Assembly (NCBI RefSeq): GCF_003966125.1
Contig: NZ_RXMA01000021.1
Span: 1 to 64,000, forward strand
Direction of reading: 5' to 3'
Length of the DNA: 64,000 nt
Source: Azospirillum griseum
GTDB taxonomy: Bacteria; Pseudomonadota; Alphaproteobacteria; Azospirillales; Azospirillaceae
Under the pieces are notes generated by a model that did no database searches, was not told where the DNA came from, and worked only from the letters and a program-made list of their open reading frames with translations. The translations under genes were made by a program, and so were the position numbers. Shown here in pieces: positions 18,581 through 27,545 of the stretch. Each line of letters opens with the position of its first letter. Position 1 is the stretch's first letter.

Positions 18581-20113
18581 TCACAGCGGAATGTTGTCGT
18601 GCTTGCGCCAGGGGTTCTGGAGCTGCTTGTTCTTCAGCATGGACAGCGCCTTGGCAACGCGGCGGCGGGTGCCGTGCGGCATGATGACGTCGTCGATGTA
18701 GCCACGCGAAGCCGCGACGAAGGGGTTCGCGAATTTCTGACGGTACTCTTCGGTCCGCGCCTCGATCTTTTCCGCATCGCCGATGTCGGCGCGGAAGATG
18801 ATCTCGACCGCGCCCTTCGACCCCATAACGGCGATTTCCGCCGTCGGCCACGCGTAGTTGATGTCGCCGCGCAGATGCTTGGACGACATCACGTCATAGG
18901 CACCGCCATAGGCCTTGCGGGTGATGACCGTCACCTTCGGCACGGTGGCCTCGGCGTAGGCGTAGAGCAGCTTGGCCCCGTGCTTGATGATGCCGTTGTA
19001 CTCCTGGCTGGTCCCGGGCATGAAGCCGGGGACGTCCACCAGGGTCAGGATGGGAATTTCGAACGCGTCGCAGAAGCGCACGAAGCGCGCGGCCTTCTTG
19101 GAGCTGTCGATGTCCAGGCACCCGGCCAGAACCATCGGCTGGTTGGCGACCACGCCAACGGTCGAGCCGTTCACGCGGCCAAAGCCGATGATGATGTTCT
19201 TGGCGTATTCCGGCTGAAGTTCGAAGAAATCGCCCTCGTCCACGATCTTCAGGATCAGTTCCTTCATATCGTAGGGCTTGTTCGGGTTTTCCGGAACCAG
19301 CGTGTCGAGCGACAGGTCGTCGCGGTCAAGCGGATCGGTGCAGGGGCGCACCGGGGCCTTTTCGCGGTTGGAGGAGGGGAGGAAATCGACGAAGCGGCGC
19401 AGTTGCAGCAGCGCTTCCACATCGTTTTCAAACGCCAGATCGGCCACGCCCGACTTGGTGGAATGGGTGATGGCCCCGCCCAGCTCCTCGGCGGTCACGA
19501 CCTCGTGGGTGACGGTCTTCACCACGTCCGGGCCGGTGACGAACATGTAGGAGCTGTCCTTCACCATGAAGATGAAGTCGGTCATGGCGGGGGAATAGAC
19601 CGCCCCGCCCGCGCACGGCCCCATGATCAGGGAGATTTGCGGGATGACGCCGGAGGCATCGACGTTGCGCTGGAACACCTCGGCGTAACCGCCCAGCGAG
19701 GCCACACCCTCTTGGATGCGCGCGCCGCCGCTGTCGTTCAGGCCGATCACCGGCGCGCCAACCTTCAGCGCCTGATCCATGATCTTGCAGATCTTTTCCG
19801 CGTGCGCCTCGGACAGCGAGCCGCCGAACACGGTGAAATCCTGGCTGAACACGAAGACGAGACGACCGTTGACGGTCCCGTGGCCGGTGACGACACCGTC
19901 GCCGGGAACCTTCTGGCCTTCCATGCCGAAGTCGATGCAGCGGTGTTCGACGAACATGTCGAACTCTTCGAACGACCCTTCGTCCAGGAACAGGTCGATG
20001 CGCTCGCGCGCGGTCAGCTTGCCCTTGGCGTGCTGCCCGGCGATGCGCTTTTCCCCGCCGCCCAGCCGCGCCCCGGCGCGCATGGACTCCAACTTGGCCA
20101 GAATGTCTTGCAT
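18581..20113 (-). CDS. pccB: Propionyl-CoA carboxylase, carboxyltransferase beta subunit
   Basis: 510 residues. Crotonase-fold carboxyltransferase with [20 protein letters not shown], the N-half oxyanion segment [32 protein letters not shown], and the C-half [23 protein letters not shown] and [15 protein letters not shown]. It transfers the carboxyl group from biotin-PccA to propionyl-CoA, giving methylmalonyl-CoA. It is first in the pccB-pccA-(scpA) cluster and faces a divergent ScfR-like regulator across a promoter region loaded with TTYGCAA sites. The start at 20113 ([11 protein letters not shown]) is the family N-terminus; upstream extension is GC-rich noise. Confidence 0.97.
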   Translation of the reverse strand: MQDILAKLESMRAGARLGGGEKRIAGQHAKGKLTARERIDLFLDEGSFEEFDMFVEHRCIDFGMEGQKVPGDGVVTGHGTVNGRLVFVFSQDFTVFGGSLSEAHAEKICKIMDQALKVGAPVIGLNDSGGARIQEGVASLGGYAEVFQRNVDASGVIPQISLIMGPCAGGAVYSPAMTDFIFMVKDSSYMFVTGPDVVKTVTHEVVTAEELGGAITHSTKSGVADLAFENDVEALLQLRRFVDFLPSSNREKAPVRPCTDPLDRDDLSLDTLVPENPNKPYDMKELILKIVDEGDFFELQPEYAKNIIIGFGRVNGSTVGVVANQPMVLAGCLDIDSSKKAARFVRFCDAFEIPILTLVDVPGFMPGTSQEYNGIIKHGAKLLYAYAEATVPKVTVITRKAYGGAYDVMSSKHLRGDINYAWPTAEIAVMGSKGAVEIIFRADIGDAEKIEARTEEYRQKFANPFVAASRGYIDDVIMPHGTRRRVAKALSMLKNKQLQNPWRKHDNIPL

Positions 20114-20207
20114 CGGGCGTTTCCAATCCTGTCGTCGCGTCCTGATCCCCCGCCCCGGCTGCGGCAGACGCGTTCCCTCACCGGATCGAGGCGGATTATT
20201 CACAAAC

Positions 20208-20297
20208 TTCGCATGGGTTCAAACGGCCTCTTCGCAAAAACGTGCGATGTTGCGAATGTCTTTGCAATGCTGAGTTTGATTTTGCAAAATCTGCGAA
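20208..20297. promoter_or_regulatory. Cluster of TTYGCAA operator-like sites between pccB and its regulator
   Basis: Six related cores occur in 90 bp: TTCGCA (20208), TTCGCAAAAA (20231), TTGCGAA (20250), TTTGCAA (20261), the perfect palindrome TTTTGCAAAA (20280-20289) and TGCGAA (20292). The Actinobacterial relatives of the adjacent regulator, RamB and PrpR, recognise TTTGCAAA-type motifs at propionate and glyoxylate genes. The array is placed to control both pccB (minus strand) and the regulator itself (plus strand). Confidence 0.6.
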
Positions 20298-20332
20298 GAA
20301 TGGCGGAATTCCAGAGGCGGAGAATCGCACGT

Positions 20333-21775
20333 ATGCAAAAGAAACTCTTCCTTGGCTACAAGCTCCGCCGCCTGCGCGAACAGCGTGGAATGACCCAGGC
20401 CGTGTTGGCCAAAACGCTCGATCTGTCGCCCAGCTATCTGAACCAGTTGGAAAACAACCAGCGCCCGTTGACCCTGCCGGTGCTGCTGAAAATCTCCAGC
20501 GTGTTCGAGGTGGAGCTGACCAATTTCGTCGAGGATGAGGACAGTCGGCTGGTCGCCGATCTGCGCGAGGCGTTGGCCGACCCGCTGTTCGCCGGTGCGC
20601 CGCTGACCACGGCGGAGCTGCGCAGCGCGGTGGGATCCAGCCCGGAGCTGGCCCGCCGGGTTCTCAGCCTGCACCAAGCCTATCAGAAGCTGCACGAACG
20701 GGTGCATTCGCTGGCCGACAGCCTGTCCAACCAGGAAACGGGCGACGCGTTCGCCGGGCCGCAATTCCCCTATGAGGAGGTGCGGGACTATTTCCATTAC
20801 TGCAACAACTACATCGGCCCGCTGGACGAGGCGGCGGAAAAGCTGTGGAACGATGAGAAGATCCATTCCGGCTTTCTGCTGAACGAGCTGGCCGCTTATC
20901 TGAAGCGCCGCCACGACGTGCGGGTGAAGATCGTCGCCGACGAGGCGGGCGACACCGCCATGCGCAGCTATGATTCCACCACCGGCACGCTGCGGCTGTC
21001 CGCTTTGCTGAACGGGCCGAGCCGGGCCTTTCACATGGCCAACCAGATCGCTTTGTTGGGGTTTGGCGACGTCATCGACCAGCTGGTCGAACAGGCGAAA
21101 TTCTCCAGCGACGACGCCCGGTCGGTCTGCCGGGTCGGTTTGGCGAATTACTTCGCGGGCGCGCTGGTCATGCCCTACCGCGCCTTCGCCGCCCAGGCCC
21201 GCGCGCTGCGCCACGATGTCGAGCAGTTGCAAAGCCGCTTTTCCGCCAGCTTCGAGCAGGTCTGTCACCGGCTGTCCACCCTGCAACGGCCCGGCGCGCG
21301 CGGCCTGCCCTTCTACTTCGTGCGGGTGGACATGGCCGGGAACATCACCAAGCGCCACTCCGCCACCCGCTTCCACTTCGCCCGTTTCGGCGGGGCCTGT
21401 CCGCTGTGGAACGTGCACGACGCCTTTGCCCAGCCCGGCAAAATCCTGGTGCAGTTCGCCCAGATGCCCGACCGCACCACCTACATCAGCATCGCCCGCA
21501 CCGTCACCAAACGCGGCGGGGCTTATCTGAAACCCTCCCGGCAATTCGCCGTCGGGCTGGGCTGCGAGACCAGCCACGCCTCAGAGCTGGTCTACGCCGC
21601 CGGGATCGACACCAGCGACGTCAAGGCCGCCGTGCCGATCGGCGTCAACTGCCGCCTGTGCGAGCGCACCGACTGCCAGCAACGCGCCTTCCCCCCCATC
21701 GGCAGCGCCCTGCGCGTGAACGAACACCACCGCAGCTTCGTGCCCTATCTGTTCGATCAGGCAGGGAAAAAATAG
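20333..21775 (+). CDS. ScfR/PrpR/RamB-like XRE regulator of short-chain fatty acyl metabolism
   Basis: 480 residues. MQKKLFLGYKLRRLREQRGMTQAVLAKTLDLSPSYLNQLENNQRPLT is an XRE-type HTH of the ScfR subgroup. The middle is an IrrE/ImmA-like (DUF955) domain in which the metallopeptidase HExxH is absent (FHMANQIALL at the expected place). The C-terminal DUF2083-like part has cysteines in CETSH and NCRLCERTDCQQRAFP, typical of regulators that sense acyl-CoA or an Fe-S cofactor. It is divergent from pccB and is very probably its regulator. The start at 20333 gives the conserved N-terminus; ATG 20300 would add 11 residues. Confidence 0.88.
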   Translation: MQKKLFLGYKLRRLREQRGMTQAVLAKTLDLSPSYLNQLENNQRPLTLPVLLKISSVFEVELTNFVEDEDSRLVADLREALADPLFAGAPLTTAELRSAVGSSPELARRVLSLHQAYQKLHERVHSLADSLSNQETGDAFAGPQFPYEEVRDYFHYCNNYIGPLDEAAEKLWNDEKIHSGFLLNELAAYLKRRHDVRVKIVADEAGDTAMRSYDSTTGTLRLSALLNGPSRAFHMANQIALLGFGDVIDQLVEQAKFSSDDARSVCRVGLANYFAGALVMPYRAFAAQARALRHDVEQLQSRFSASFEQVCHRLSTLQRPGARGLPFYFVRVDMAGNITKRHSATRFHFARFGGACPLWNVHDAFAQPGKILVQFAQMPDRTTYISIARTVTKRGGAYLKPSRQFAVGLGCETSHASELVYAAGIDTSDVKAAVPIGVNCRLCERTDCQQRAFPPIGSALRVNEHHRSFVPYLFDQAGKK

Positions 21776-21798
21776 AATACCCGCTTCCGCCATATCGT

Positions 21799-23934
21799 CT
21801 AATCAGGGCAGCGGCGCAGGCGGACGTGGCTGTCGTGGACGGCGGCCCCGCCGAAGGGGGCGACGGGGTCGGCCCCGGTCAGGCTGTTGATGCCCCGCCC
21901 GCCCTGATGGGCATTGTTGGGCCAGATCGATTCGGCGATGACCACGCCGCGCCGCAGCCCGTCGAACAGACGGACGTGCAGGATCACCGCCCCGCGCCGG
22001 TTCGCCACCTCCACCCGGTCGCCGTCGGCCAGCCCCTGCCCCGCCGCGTCGTCGGGGTGGATCATCAGGGTGGGCCGCCGCTCGCGCGCCTGCGATCCCG
22101 GCGTTTCGGTGAAGCTGCTGTTCAGGAAGGTCCGGGCCGGGGCCGTCACCAGACGGAAGGGGTGGTCGTCGTCCGCCGCCTCGATCACCGCCCAATGGTC
22201 GGGGTAGGCGGGCATGTCGGCCACCGGGCCGAATTGCGCGGGCGCGGGGTAGGTCAGCCCGGTCCAATCGGGTTTCAGCCGGAACCGCCCGTCGGGCCAG
22301 TGGAAACCGTCCAAGCAATGGGCGGTGCGAAAATCAGGCTGCGCGTCGATGAAGCGGGCCTGTTCCAGCGCCTCCAGCCGCCCCCAGCCCGAGGCGTCCA
22401 GCGTGGCGTCGATCAGGTCGCGCGCGGTCATGGCGAAGCCGGGATGCTGATCCACCCCCAGCCGCTGGGCCAGCGCGGTGATGACGGCGTGGTTGGACCG
22501 GCATTGCCCCGGCGGGTCGAGCAGCGCCGGGCCGAACAGGATGTGTTGGTTGCCGCCGGACTGATAGAGGTCGTCGTGTTCCAGAAACATGGTGGCGGGC
22601 AGCACGATGTCGGCCATCCGCGCCGTGTCGGTCATGAATTGTTCGTGGACGCAGACGAACAGGTCGTCGCGGGCGAAGCCGCGCCGGACGCGGGTCTGGT
22701 CGGGGGCGATGGCCATCGGGTTGGTGTTCTGGATCAGCAGCGCCGTCACCGGCGGCCCGCCCGCGAGCGCGTCGGCGTCGCCGTCCAGGATCGGGCCGAT
22801 GCGCGACTGGTCGAGCATCCGCACCGACGGGTCGCGCAGATCCAGCCCCTCGATCAGCGTCTTGTTCCAGTGATAGATCGCGCCGTTGGTGTGAAAGGCC
22901 CCACCGCCCTCATGCTGCCACGCGCCGCTGACCACGGGGATGCAGGAGGCGGCGTGCATGTTCACCGCCCCGTTGCGCGAGCGGGTGAAGCCATAGCCGA
23001 GCCGGAAAAAGGCGCGCGGCGTTTGCCCGACCAACCGGGCGAAGGCTTCGATCTCGGCGGCGGGCAGGCCGGTGATGGCCTCCGCCCACGCCGGGCTGCG
23101 GTCGGCCAGATGGGCTTCCAACCCCTGCGCGTCGGCGGCGTGGCTGGCCAGATAGGCGCGGTCGGCCAGCCCGTCGCGGAACAGCACGTGCAGCACCGCG
23201 CAGGCCAGGGCACCATCGGTTCCCGGCCGGATCAGCAGGGGAATGTCGGCCTGCTCCATCGACGGGGTGCGGTAGACGTCAACGACGGCGATCTTCGCCC
23301 CCCGCTCCTTGCGGGCGCGGGTGGCGTGGGTCATGACGTTGACCTGCGTCGAAACCGGGTTGGTCCCCCAGATGACGATCAGGTCGGAGCGCGCCATCTC
23401 GCGCGGGTCCACCCCGGCCAGCCGCCCGGCCCCGGCCAGGAAGCCCGACCAGGCCGGGTTGGTGCAGATGGTGGAGAAAAAGCCCGAATAGCGTTTGGCG
23501 TGGCGCAGCCGGTTGATGCCGTCGCGCTGCACCAGCCCCATGGTTCCGGCGTAGAAATAGGGCCAGACGCTTTCCGAGCCGCAGCGCTGCTCGGCGGCGG
23601 TGAAGCGCTCCGCCACGATGTCCAGCGCCTCGTCCCAGCCGATGGGGGCGAAGTCGCCCGATCCCTTGGCCCCCACCCGGCGCAGCGGCTGGGTCAGCCG
23701 GTCGGGGTGGTGGATGCGTTCGGCGTAGCGGGCGACCTTGGCGCAGATGACCCCGGCGGTGTAGCTGTGATCGGCCGCCCCGCGCACACGCCCGACCCGT
23801 TTGCCGCCGCACTCCCCCGACCCATCCGCCGCCGGGTGGTCGTGGATCTCCACCTCCAGCGCGCAGGTGGACGGGCAATCGTGCGGGCAGACGGACGCGT
23901 GGATGCGGGGGGCGCTGGGCAGAGGGGCGGGCAT
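21799..23934 (-). CDS. Molybdopterin-dependent oxidoreductase (formate dehydrogenase/BisC-like)
   Basis: 711 residues. An N-terminal [4Fe-4S] site (Cys16, Cys20, Cys24 in CPHDCPSTC, then Cys64 in GVICAKV) is followed by the bis-MGD domains: YFYAGTMGLVQRDGINRL, IWGTNPVSTQVNVM, RLGYGFTRSRNGAVNM and the C-terminal dinucleotide-binding beta barrel (LMIHPDDAAGQGLADGDRVEVANRRG). The donor and acceptor are unknown. No electron-transfer subunit or chaperone is adjacent, so it may act as a soluble single-subunit enzyme. No Tat signal is seen, implying a cytoplasmic location. The start at 23934 is chosen on length; an in-frame ATG at 23982 is possible. Confidence 0.85.
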   Translation of the reverse strand: MPAPLPSAPRIHASVCPHDCPSTCALEVEIHDHPAADGSGECGGKRVGRVRGAADHSYTAGVICAKVARYAERIHHPDRLTQPLRRVGAKGSGDFAPIGWDEALDIVAERFTAAEQRCGSESVWPYFYAGTMGLVQRDGINRLRHAKRYSGFFSTICTNPAWSGFLAGAGRLAGVDPREMARSDLIVIWGTNPVSTQVNVMTHATRARKERGAKIAVVDVYRTPSMEQADIPLLIRPGTDGALACAVLHVLFRDGLADRAYLASHAADAQGLEAHLADRSPAWAEAITGLPAAEIEAFARLVGQTPRAFFRLGYGFTRSRNGAVNMHAASCIPVVSGAWQHEGGGAFHTNGAIYHWNKTLIEGLDLRDPSVRMLDQSRIGPILDGDADALAGGPPVTALLIQNTNPMAIAPDQTRVRRGFARDDLFVCVHEQFMTDTARMADIVLPATMFLEHDDLYQSGGNQHILFGPALLDPPGQCRSNHAVITALAQRLGVDQHPGFAMTARDLIDATLDASGWGRLEALEQARFIDAQPDFRTAHCLDGFHWPDGRFRLKPDWTGLTYPAPAQFGPVADMPAYPDHWAVIEAADDDHPFRLVTAPARTFLNSSFTETPGSQARERRPTLMIHPDDAAGQGLADGDRVEVANRRGAVILHVRLFDGLRRGVVIAESIWPNNAHQGGRGINSLTGADPVAPFGGAAVHDSHVRLRRCPD

Positions 23935-24025
23935 GGGCGGGCTTTCGGTCGGTCGTCGCCCCCGGTGTAGCACAGCCTGCAACGGGGGGCGAACGCGGGG
24001 TCAACTCCGATGCCCGTGACCATCC

Positions 24026-25429
24026 TCACCGCAGGCGTCGGATCCGCTCCAGCGGCAGGCTCTCATCGTCGAAATCCTCGTCGTCGTAGGCGACGACGCA
24101 GGCGTTGCCCTTGGCGCGCTTGATCTCGCCGGGGAACCACACGCCGTTGTCCTCCGCCACCACGGTCAGACCGACCTGACAGGCGGTGACGGCCCGGCCC
24201 GGCCCCTGGGCGGTCCAGGCCACCAGATCCTCGGCATCCACCATCTCGTCGTCGTCGTCCTCGTCGGCGTCCTCCAACCGCACGCGGCAGCGTCCGTCCC
24301 GCGCCGGGCCACGGGCGCGGCCCGTGTACCACGCGTCTTCGGACCAGACGAAGACGCGGGCGCGCGGCGCGCACAGACCCGCCGGGGAGTCGGCCCCGGT
24401 TCCGGTCGGGCGCACCCCCACCCGCGCGGGCGGCTCCGCGCTGGCGATGGCGTTGGGGATGGCGGGAGCCGCTGGAACCGCCGCCGCGACCATCGCCGCC
24501 GGTGCGGTGTCCTGGTCGGAGAAGGCCGCACCGGGGAAGGTTTTCTGGATCCAGGGCCGGATCCCGTTGATGCGGACGAACCAGGAGGAATCGCCATACC
24601 CGGCCTTGCCGTCGCCCGCCGTGTTGATGCCGACGATCACCCAGCGCCCGCCATCCTGCATCCAGGCCGACCCGCCGCTGTCGCCGCTGCCCAGCAGCCC
24701 GACCAGCCGCGACGCCGGACGGCTGCGATAGTCGCTGCCCAGCGGGTTTTCGATCCGGCCATCCTCGCGCGGCAGGAAGACCGCCAGCGAATTGCCCGCG
24801 TCCTGGTCATCGGTGGGGCGGCGCAACGGCTCGACCTCGTCCACGAAGCCCTGGGCGGCGGCCTTGTCCAAACCGGTGTTGAAGCGCTGCTCGTCCTCCC
24901 CCACCGATCCGATGCCGCGCGTGCCATAGCCGACGAAGGTGATGACGTGGCCCTTTTCGCCCCGCCCGCCATACAGCACCGGCTGCGGACCGAGATGGGT
25001 GATCGGGCGGGTCAGGCGGACGATGGCGGCGTCGCGCCCGCTCCAATCGTCGTTGGAATCGTAATCGGGATGAATCCACAGGCGATCGGCCCGCAGCACC
25101 GTGCCGTCGTCGGTGCGGAACCGCGCCTCCTCCACCTCCGTCTCGTCGAAATTGTGGGCGGAGGTCAGGATGTAGGCGTGGCGGTCGTCGTTGCCGATCC
25201 AGGTGCCGGAGCCGTCGCCCCAACTGGTCCCCCCATCCAGCGAAATGGACAGCACGGAGCGGAATTGCGGTTCCTGCGCCAACCGGATGTGCGCGCCGAA
25301 CCCGGCGTTCTCGCGGTCCGGGCGGCCCCCCTCCTCCCGCCATGTGCTGTCCAGAATGACAACAGCGGGGGCGCTGTGGGGCAGCAGCAGCCCAACCAGC
25401 AGACACAAGCGGCCAAGCCACGGGACCAT
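24026..25429 (-). CDS. Secreted trypsin-like serine protease with two C-terminal Tudor/SH3-like modules
   Basis: 467 residues. A signal peptide (MVPWLGRLCLLVGLLLPHSAPA) precedes a chymotrypsin-fold domain with a complete triad: His92 in LTSAHNF, Asp133 in GRDAAIVRL and Ser251 in GSGDSGGSAW. A proline/alanine linker (about 315-350) leads to two repeats of about 50 residues: RVFVWSEDAWYTGRARG..CRVRLEDADEDD and LTVVAEDNGVWFPGEIKRAKG..CVVAYDDEDFDDESL. These look like Tudor or Agenet-type SH3 barrels: W-Y/F-x-G, then a V-x-Y/L-x-D strand and an acidic tail. Such modules are unusual on a bacterial exported protease. AGGA lies seven bases before ATG 25429. Confidence 0.83.
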   Translation of the reverse strand: MVPWLGRLCLLVGLLLPHSAPAVVILDSTWREEGGRPDRENAGFGAHIRLAQEPQFRSVLSISLDGGTSWGDGSGTWIGNDDRHAYILTSAHNFDETEVEEARFRTDDGTVLRADRLWIHPDYDSNDDWSGRDAAIVRLTRPITHLGPQPVLYGGRGEKGHVITFVGYGTRGIGSVGEDEQRFNTGLDKAAAQGFVDEVEPLRRPTDDQDAGNSLAVFLPREDGRIENPLGSDYRSRPASRLVGLLGSGDSGGSAWMQDGGRWVIVGINTAGDGKAGYGDSSWFVRINGIRPWIQKTFPGAAFSDQDTAPAAMVAAAVPAAPAIPNAIASAEPPARVGVRPTGTGADSPAGLCAPRARVFVWSEDAWYTGRARGPARDGRCRVRLEDADEDDDDEMVDAEDLVAWTAQGPGRAVTACQVGLTVVAEDNGVWFPGEIKRAKGNACVVAYDDEDFDDESLPLERIRRLR

Positions 25430-25520
25430 GACACCATCCTCTCCACAATCCCCCGAACAAAACCGCAAGCCAATCACCGCCGTCAAGCCGAACCGTGGAT
25501 GCGTCGGCGCGGCGGCAATG

Positions 25521-26280
25521 GGTCTATCCCCACGCCTGTGGGGGAAACCCGGGGAACCAGAACTCCGCCTCCTTCACCCAAGGTCTATCCCCACGCCTGT
25601 GGGGGAAACGCATCGCAGAACAAGACGCGGTTTTCCGAGGTGGGTCTATCCCCACGCCTGTGGGGGAAACGTTGCGCGGGGTGTTGCAAGGTCCGCAACG
25701 CCGGGTCTATCCCCACGCCTGTGGGGGAAACGTTGAGAACTGCGCCCAAAGCCCGCCGGACCCGGGTCTATCCCCACGCCTGTGGGGGAAACTCCGAATG
25801 GGTCCGGCTGGAACCGTCGGAGCGGGGTCTATCCCCACGCCTGTGGGGGAAACGCAAGGGGAATATTCCGGCCTGCCTTTCTCAGGGGTCTATCCCCACG
25901 CCTGTGGGGGAAACTACGTGAGATAATACCCGATGACGCTCCGGGCGGGTCTATCCCCACGCCTGTGGGGGAAACGTGAAAACGGTGGTCGCCTGTCCGC
26001 GATAAACAGGTCTATCCCCACGCCTGTGGGGGAAACTGGGATGGCGAAAGCGTGTCCATCCCCTTCACGGGTCTATCCCCACGCCTGTGGGGGAAACTGG
26101 CTTTCGCGCTTCAAGACTACGCAAACAGCGGGTCTATCCCCACGCCTGTGGGGGAAACTAGGGTCTTGTTGCGCGGCGACTTGCTTAGCCAGGTCTATCC
26201 CCACGCCTGTGGGGGAAACGGTGAAGGGGGTGAGGCAAAGAAATGCGCTAAGGGTCTATCCCCACGCCTGTGGGGGAAAC
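25521..26280 (-). CRISPR. Type I-E CRISPR array 1: 13 repeats, 12 spacers
   Basis: Thirteen identical 28-bp repeats start every 61 bp (25521, 25582, 25643 ... 26253), so every spacer is exactly 33 bp. Read on the minus strand, each repeat begins GTTTCCCCCAC and ends GTGGGGATAGACC, the I-E pattern with a CCCCAC/GTGGGG stem around the loop AGGC. Polarity (the ...GGGATAGACC end downstream, and the leader match with array 2) puts the leader at the right side next to cas1, so the newest spacer is 26220-26252 and the oldest is 25549-25581. No repeat decay is seen at the distal end. None of the spacers visibly matches another part of this window. Confidence 0.98.
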
Positions 26281-26372
26281 TCTCTCCTCTAACTCTCTGC
26301 AAAAATTCACTTGTTCAAGATCCGACGGGTGAATAATATCGCAGGGCTTCTCCTTTTGCGAGCAGAAAATTC
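26281..26372 (-). promoter_or_regulatory. Leader of CRISPR array 1, overlapping the cas operon promoter
   Basis: Read on the minus strand, this segment aligns with the leader of array 2: CTCGCAAAA, a -10-like TATTAT (26333-26338), TTCACCC, and TCTTGAACAAGTGAAT (26305-26320) ending 24 bp from the first repeat, the same distance as in array 2. On the plus strand TTGTTC (26311-26316) and TAATAT (26334-26339) are 17 bp apart and face cas1. The segment therefore probably serves as array leader and bidirectional promoter. Confidence 0.7.
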
Positions 26373-27203
26373 ATGCTGAAAGGGCGGTTGGGGCTGGAGA
26401 CGGCGCGGGTGCCGCACGCGGATCGCCATGGCCTGATCTGGCTGTCGCGCGGGGCGCTGACGGTGGAGCGGGGCTGTCTGCGCTTTGCCACCGCCGGGGG
26501 GCCGGACCTGCCCGCCGGGTGTTACGACATTCCCTTTCAGGGCATCAGCCTGATCCTGTTGGGGCCGGGCAGCACGGTCAGCCACGATGCGCTGCGCCTG
26601 ATGGCGCGCCACGGCACCGGCTTGGCGGCGGTGGGGGATGACGGGGTCCGGGCCTACACCGCCCCGCCGCTGGGCGCGGACGACAGCGGCGTCGCGCGGC
26701 GGCAGGCGCGGGTGTGGGCCGACGCCGACGCGCGCCTGTCCATCGCCCGCCGCCTGTACGCCTGGCGGTTGGGGGAGGTGCTGCCCCACCAGGACATCGC
26801 CGTTCTGCGCGGGATCGAAGGCGCGCGGATGAAGGAAACCTATCGGCTGATCGCCAAACGGTACGGGGTGGGGTGGGACGGGCGGCGGTACGACCGGGCC
26901 AACCCCAACGCCGCCACGGCGGTGGAAGCGGCGGCGGCGCTGGCCGTGGCGGCCACCGCCGCCGTGCCGCAACTGGGTTTCATCCACGAGGATTCGGCCA
27001 ACGCCTTCACCCTGGACATCGCCGACCTGTACCGGGACCACATGACGTTGCCCATCGCCTTCCAGGCGGTGAAGGCGGCGGAAAAGGACGCGACGGTTCC
27101 GTTGGAACGGCATGTGCGCCGCATCGCCGGACGCGCCTTTCGCGACGATGGGCTGATTCCCGGCATGATCGACCGGATCAAAACCCTGTTTGACGCCACC
27201 TGA
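26373..27203 (+). CDS. cas1: Cas1e, CRISPR adaptation integrase
   Basis: 276 residues, slightly shorter than the roughly 305 of E. coli Cas1. The N-terminal beta domain (RVPHADRHGLIWLSRGALTVE) precedes the helical catalytic domain with the metal-binding Glu in GARMKETY, His in LGFIHED and Asp in FTLDIADLYRD. With Cas2 it inserts new spacers at the leader end of the arrays. It is the first gene of the cas operon, immediately next to the array 1 leader, an unusual place for I-E, where cas1-cas2 normally come last. The ribosome site is weak (GAGCAG). Confidence 0.96.
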   Translation: MLKGRLGLETARVPHADRHGLIWLSRGALTVERGCLRFATAGGPDLPAGCYDIPFQGISLILLGPGSTVSHDALRLMARHGTGLAAVGDDGVRAYTAPPLGADDSGVARRQARVWADADARLSIARRLYAWRLGEVLPHQDIAVLRGIEGARMKETYRLIAKRYGVGWDGRRYDRANPNAATAVEAAAALAVAATAAVPQLGFIHEDSANAFTLDIADLYRDHMTLPIAFQAVKAAEKDATVPLERHVRRIAGRAFRDDGLIPGMIDRIKTLFDAT

Positions 27204-27221
27204 CGGGAAAGGCCACCGCCG

Positions 27222-27545
27222 ATGCCCATGACCCTGCTGGTGACGCGCGATGTGCCGGAGCGGTTCCGGGGCTTTCTGGCGTCGGTGATGCTGGAACTGG
27301 CCCCCGGCCTGTACGTCGCGCCCAGCCTGACCGCCGGGGTGCGCGCCCGCGTCTGGCGGGTGATGACGGATTGGCACGCCGAATTGGGGGAGGGCAGCGT
27401 CGTGCTGGTTTGGCAGGATCGCAACGCACCGGGCGGGCTGGGGATGGCGTTTCTCGGCACACCGGCGCGCGAACTGGTGGATCACGATGGGCTGTATCTG
27501 GCCCGGCTGCGGATGGACGGTGTTCTGGCGGAGGGGGCTGTCTGA
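27222..27545 (+). CDS. cas2: Cas2e, CRISPR adaptation protein
   Basis: 107 residues. MTLLVTRDVPERFRGFLASVMLELAPGLYVAPSLTAGVRARVWRVM is the typical Cas2e (CasB-clan ferredoxin fold) N-terminus, and the tail from about residue 75 is the extension that holds Cas1 dimers. It serves as the structural core of the Cas1-Cas2 integration complex. Its stop overlaps the cas3 start (TGATG), so adaptation and interference genes are translationally coupled here. Confidence 0.95.
   Translation: MPMTLLVTRDVPERFRGFLASVMLELAPGLYVAPSLTAGVRARVWRVMTDWHAELGEGSVVLVWQDRNAPGGLGMAFLGTPARELVDHDGLYLARLRMDGVLAEGAV

Noticed and set aside
21406-23970. 854-codon open frame antisense to the molybdopterin oxidoreductase
   Set aside because: Shadow frame; the minus-strand protein carries conserved Fe-S and MGD motifs.
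25495-26336. Open frames with a periodic GLSPRLWGK or SIPTPVGET repeat
   Set aside because: They are translations of the CRISPR array, not proteins.
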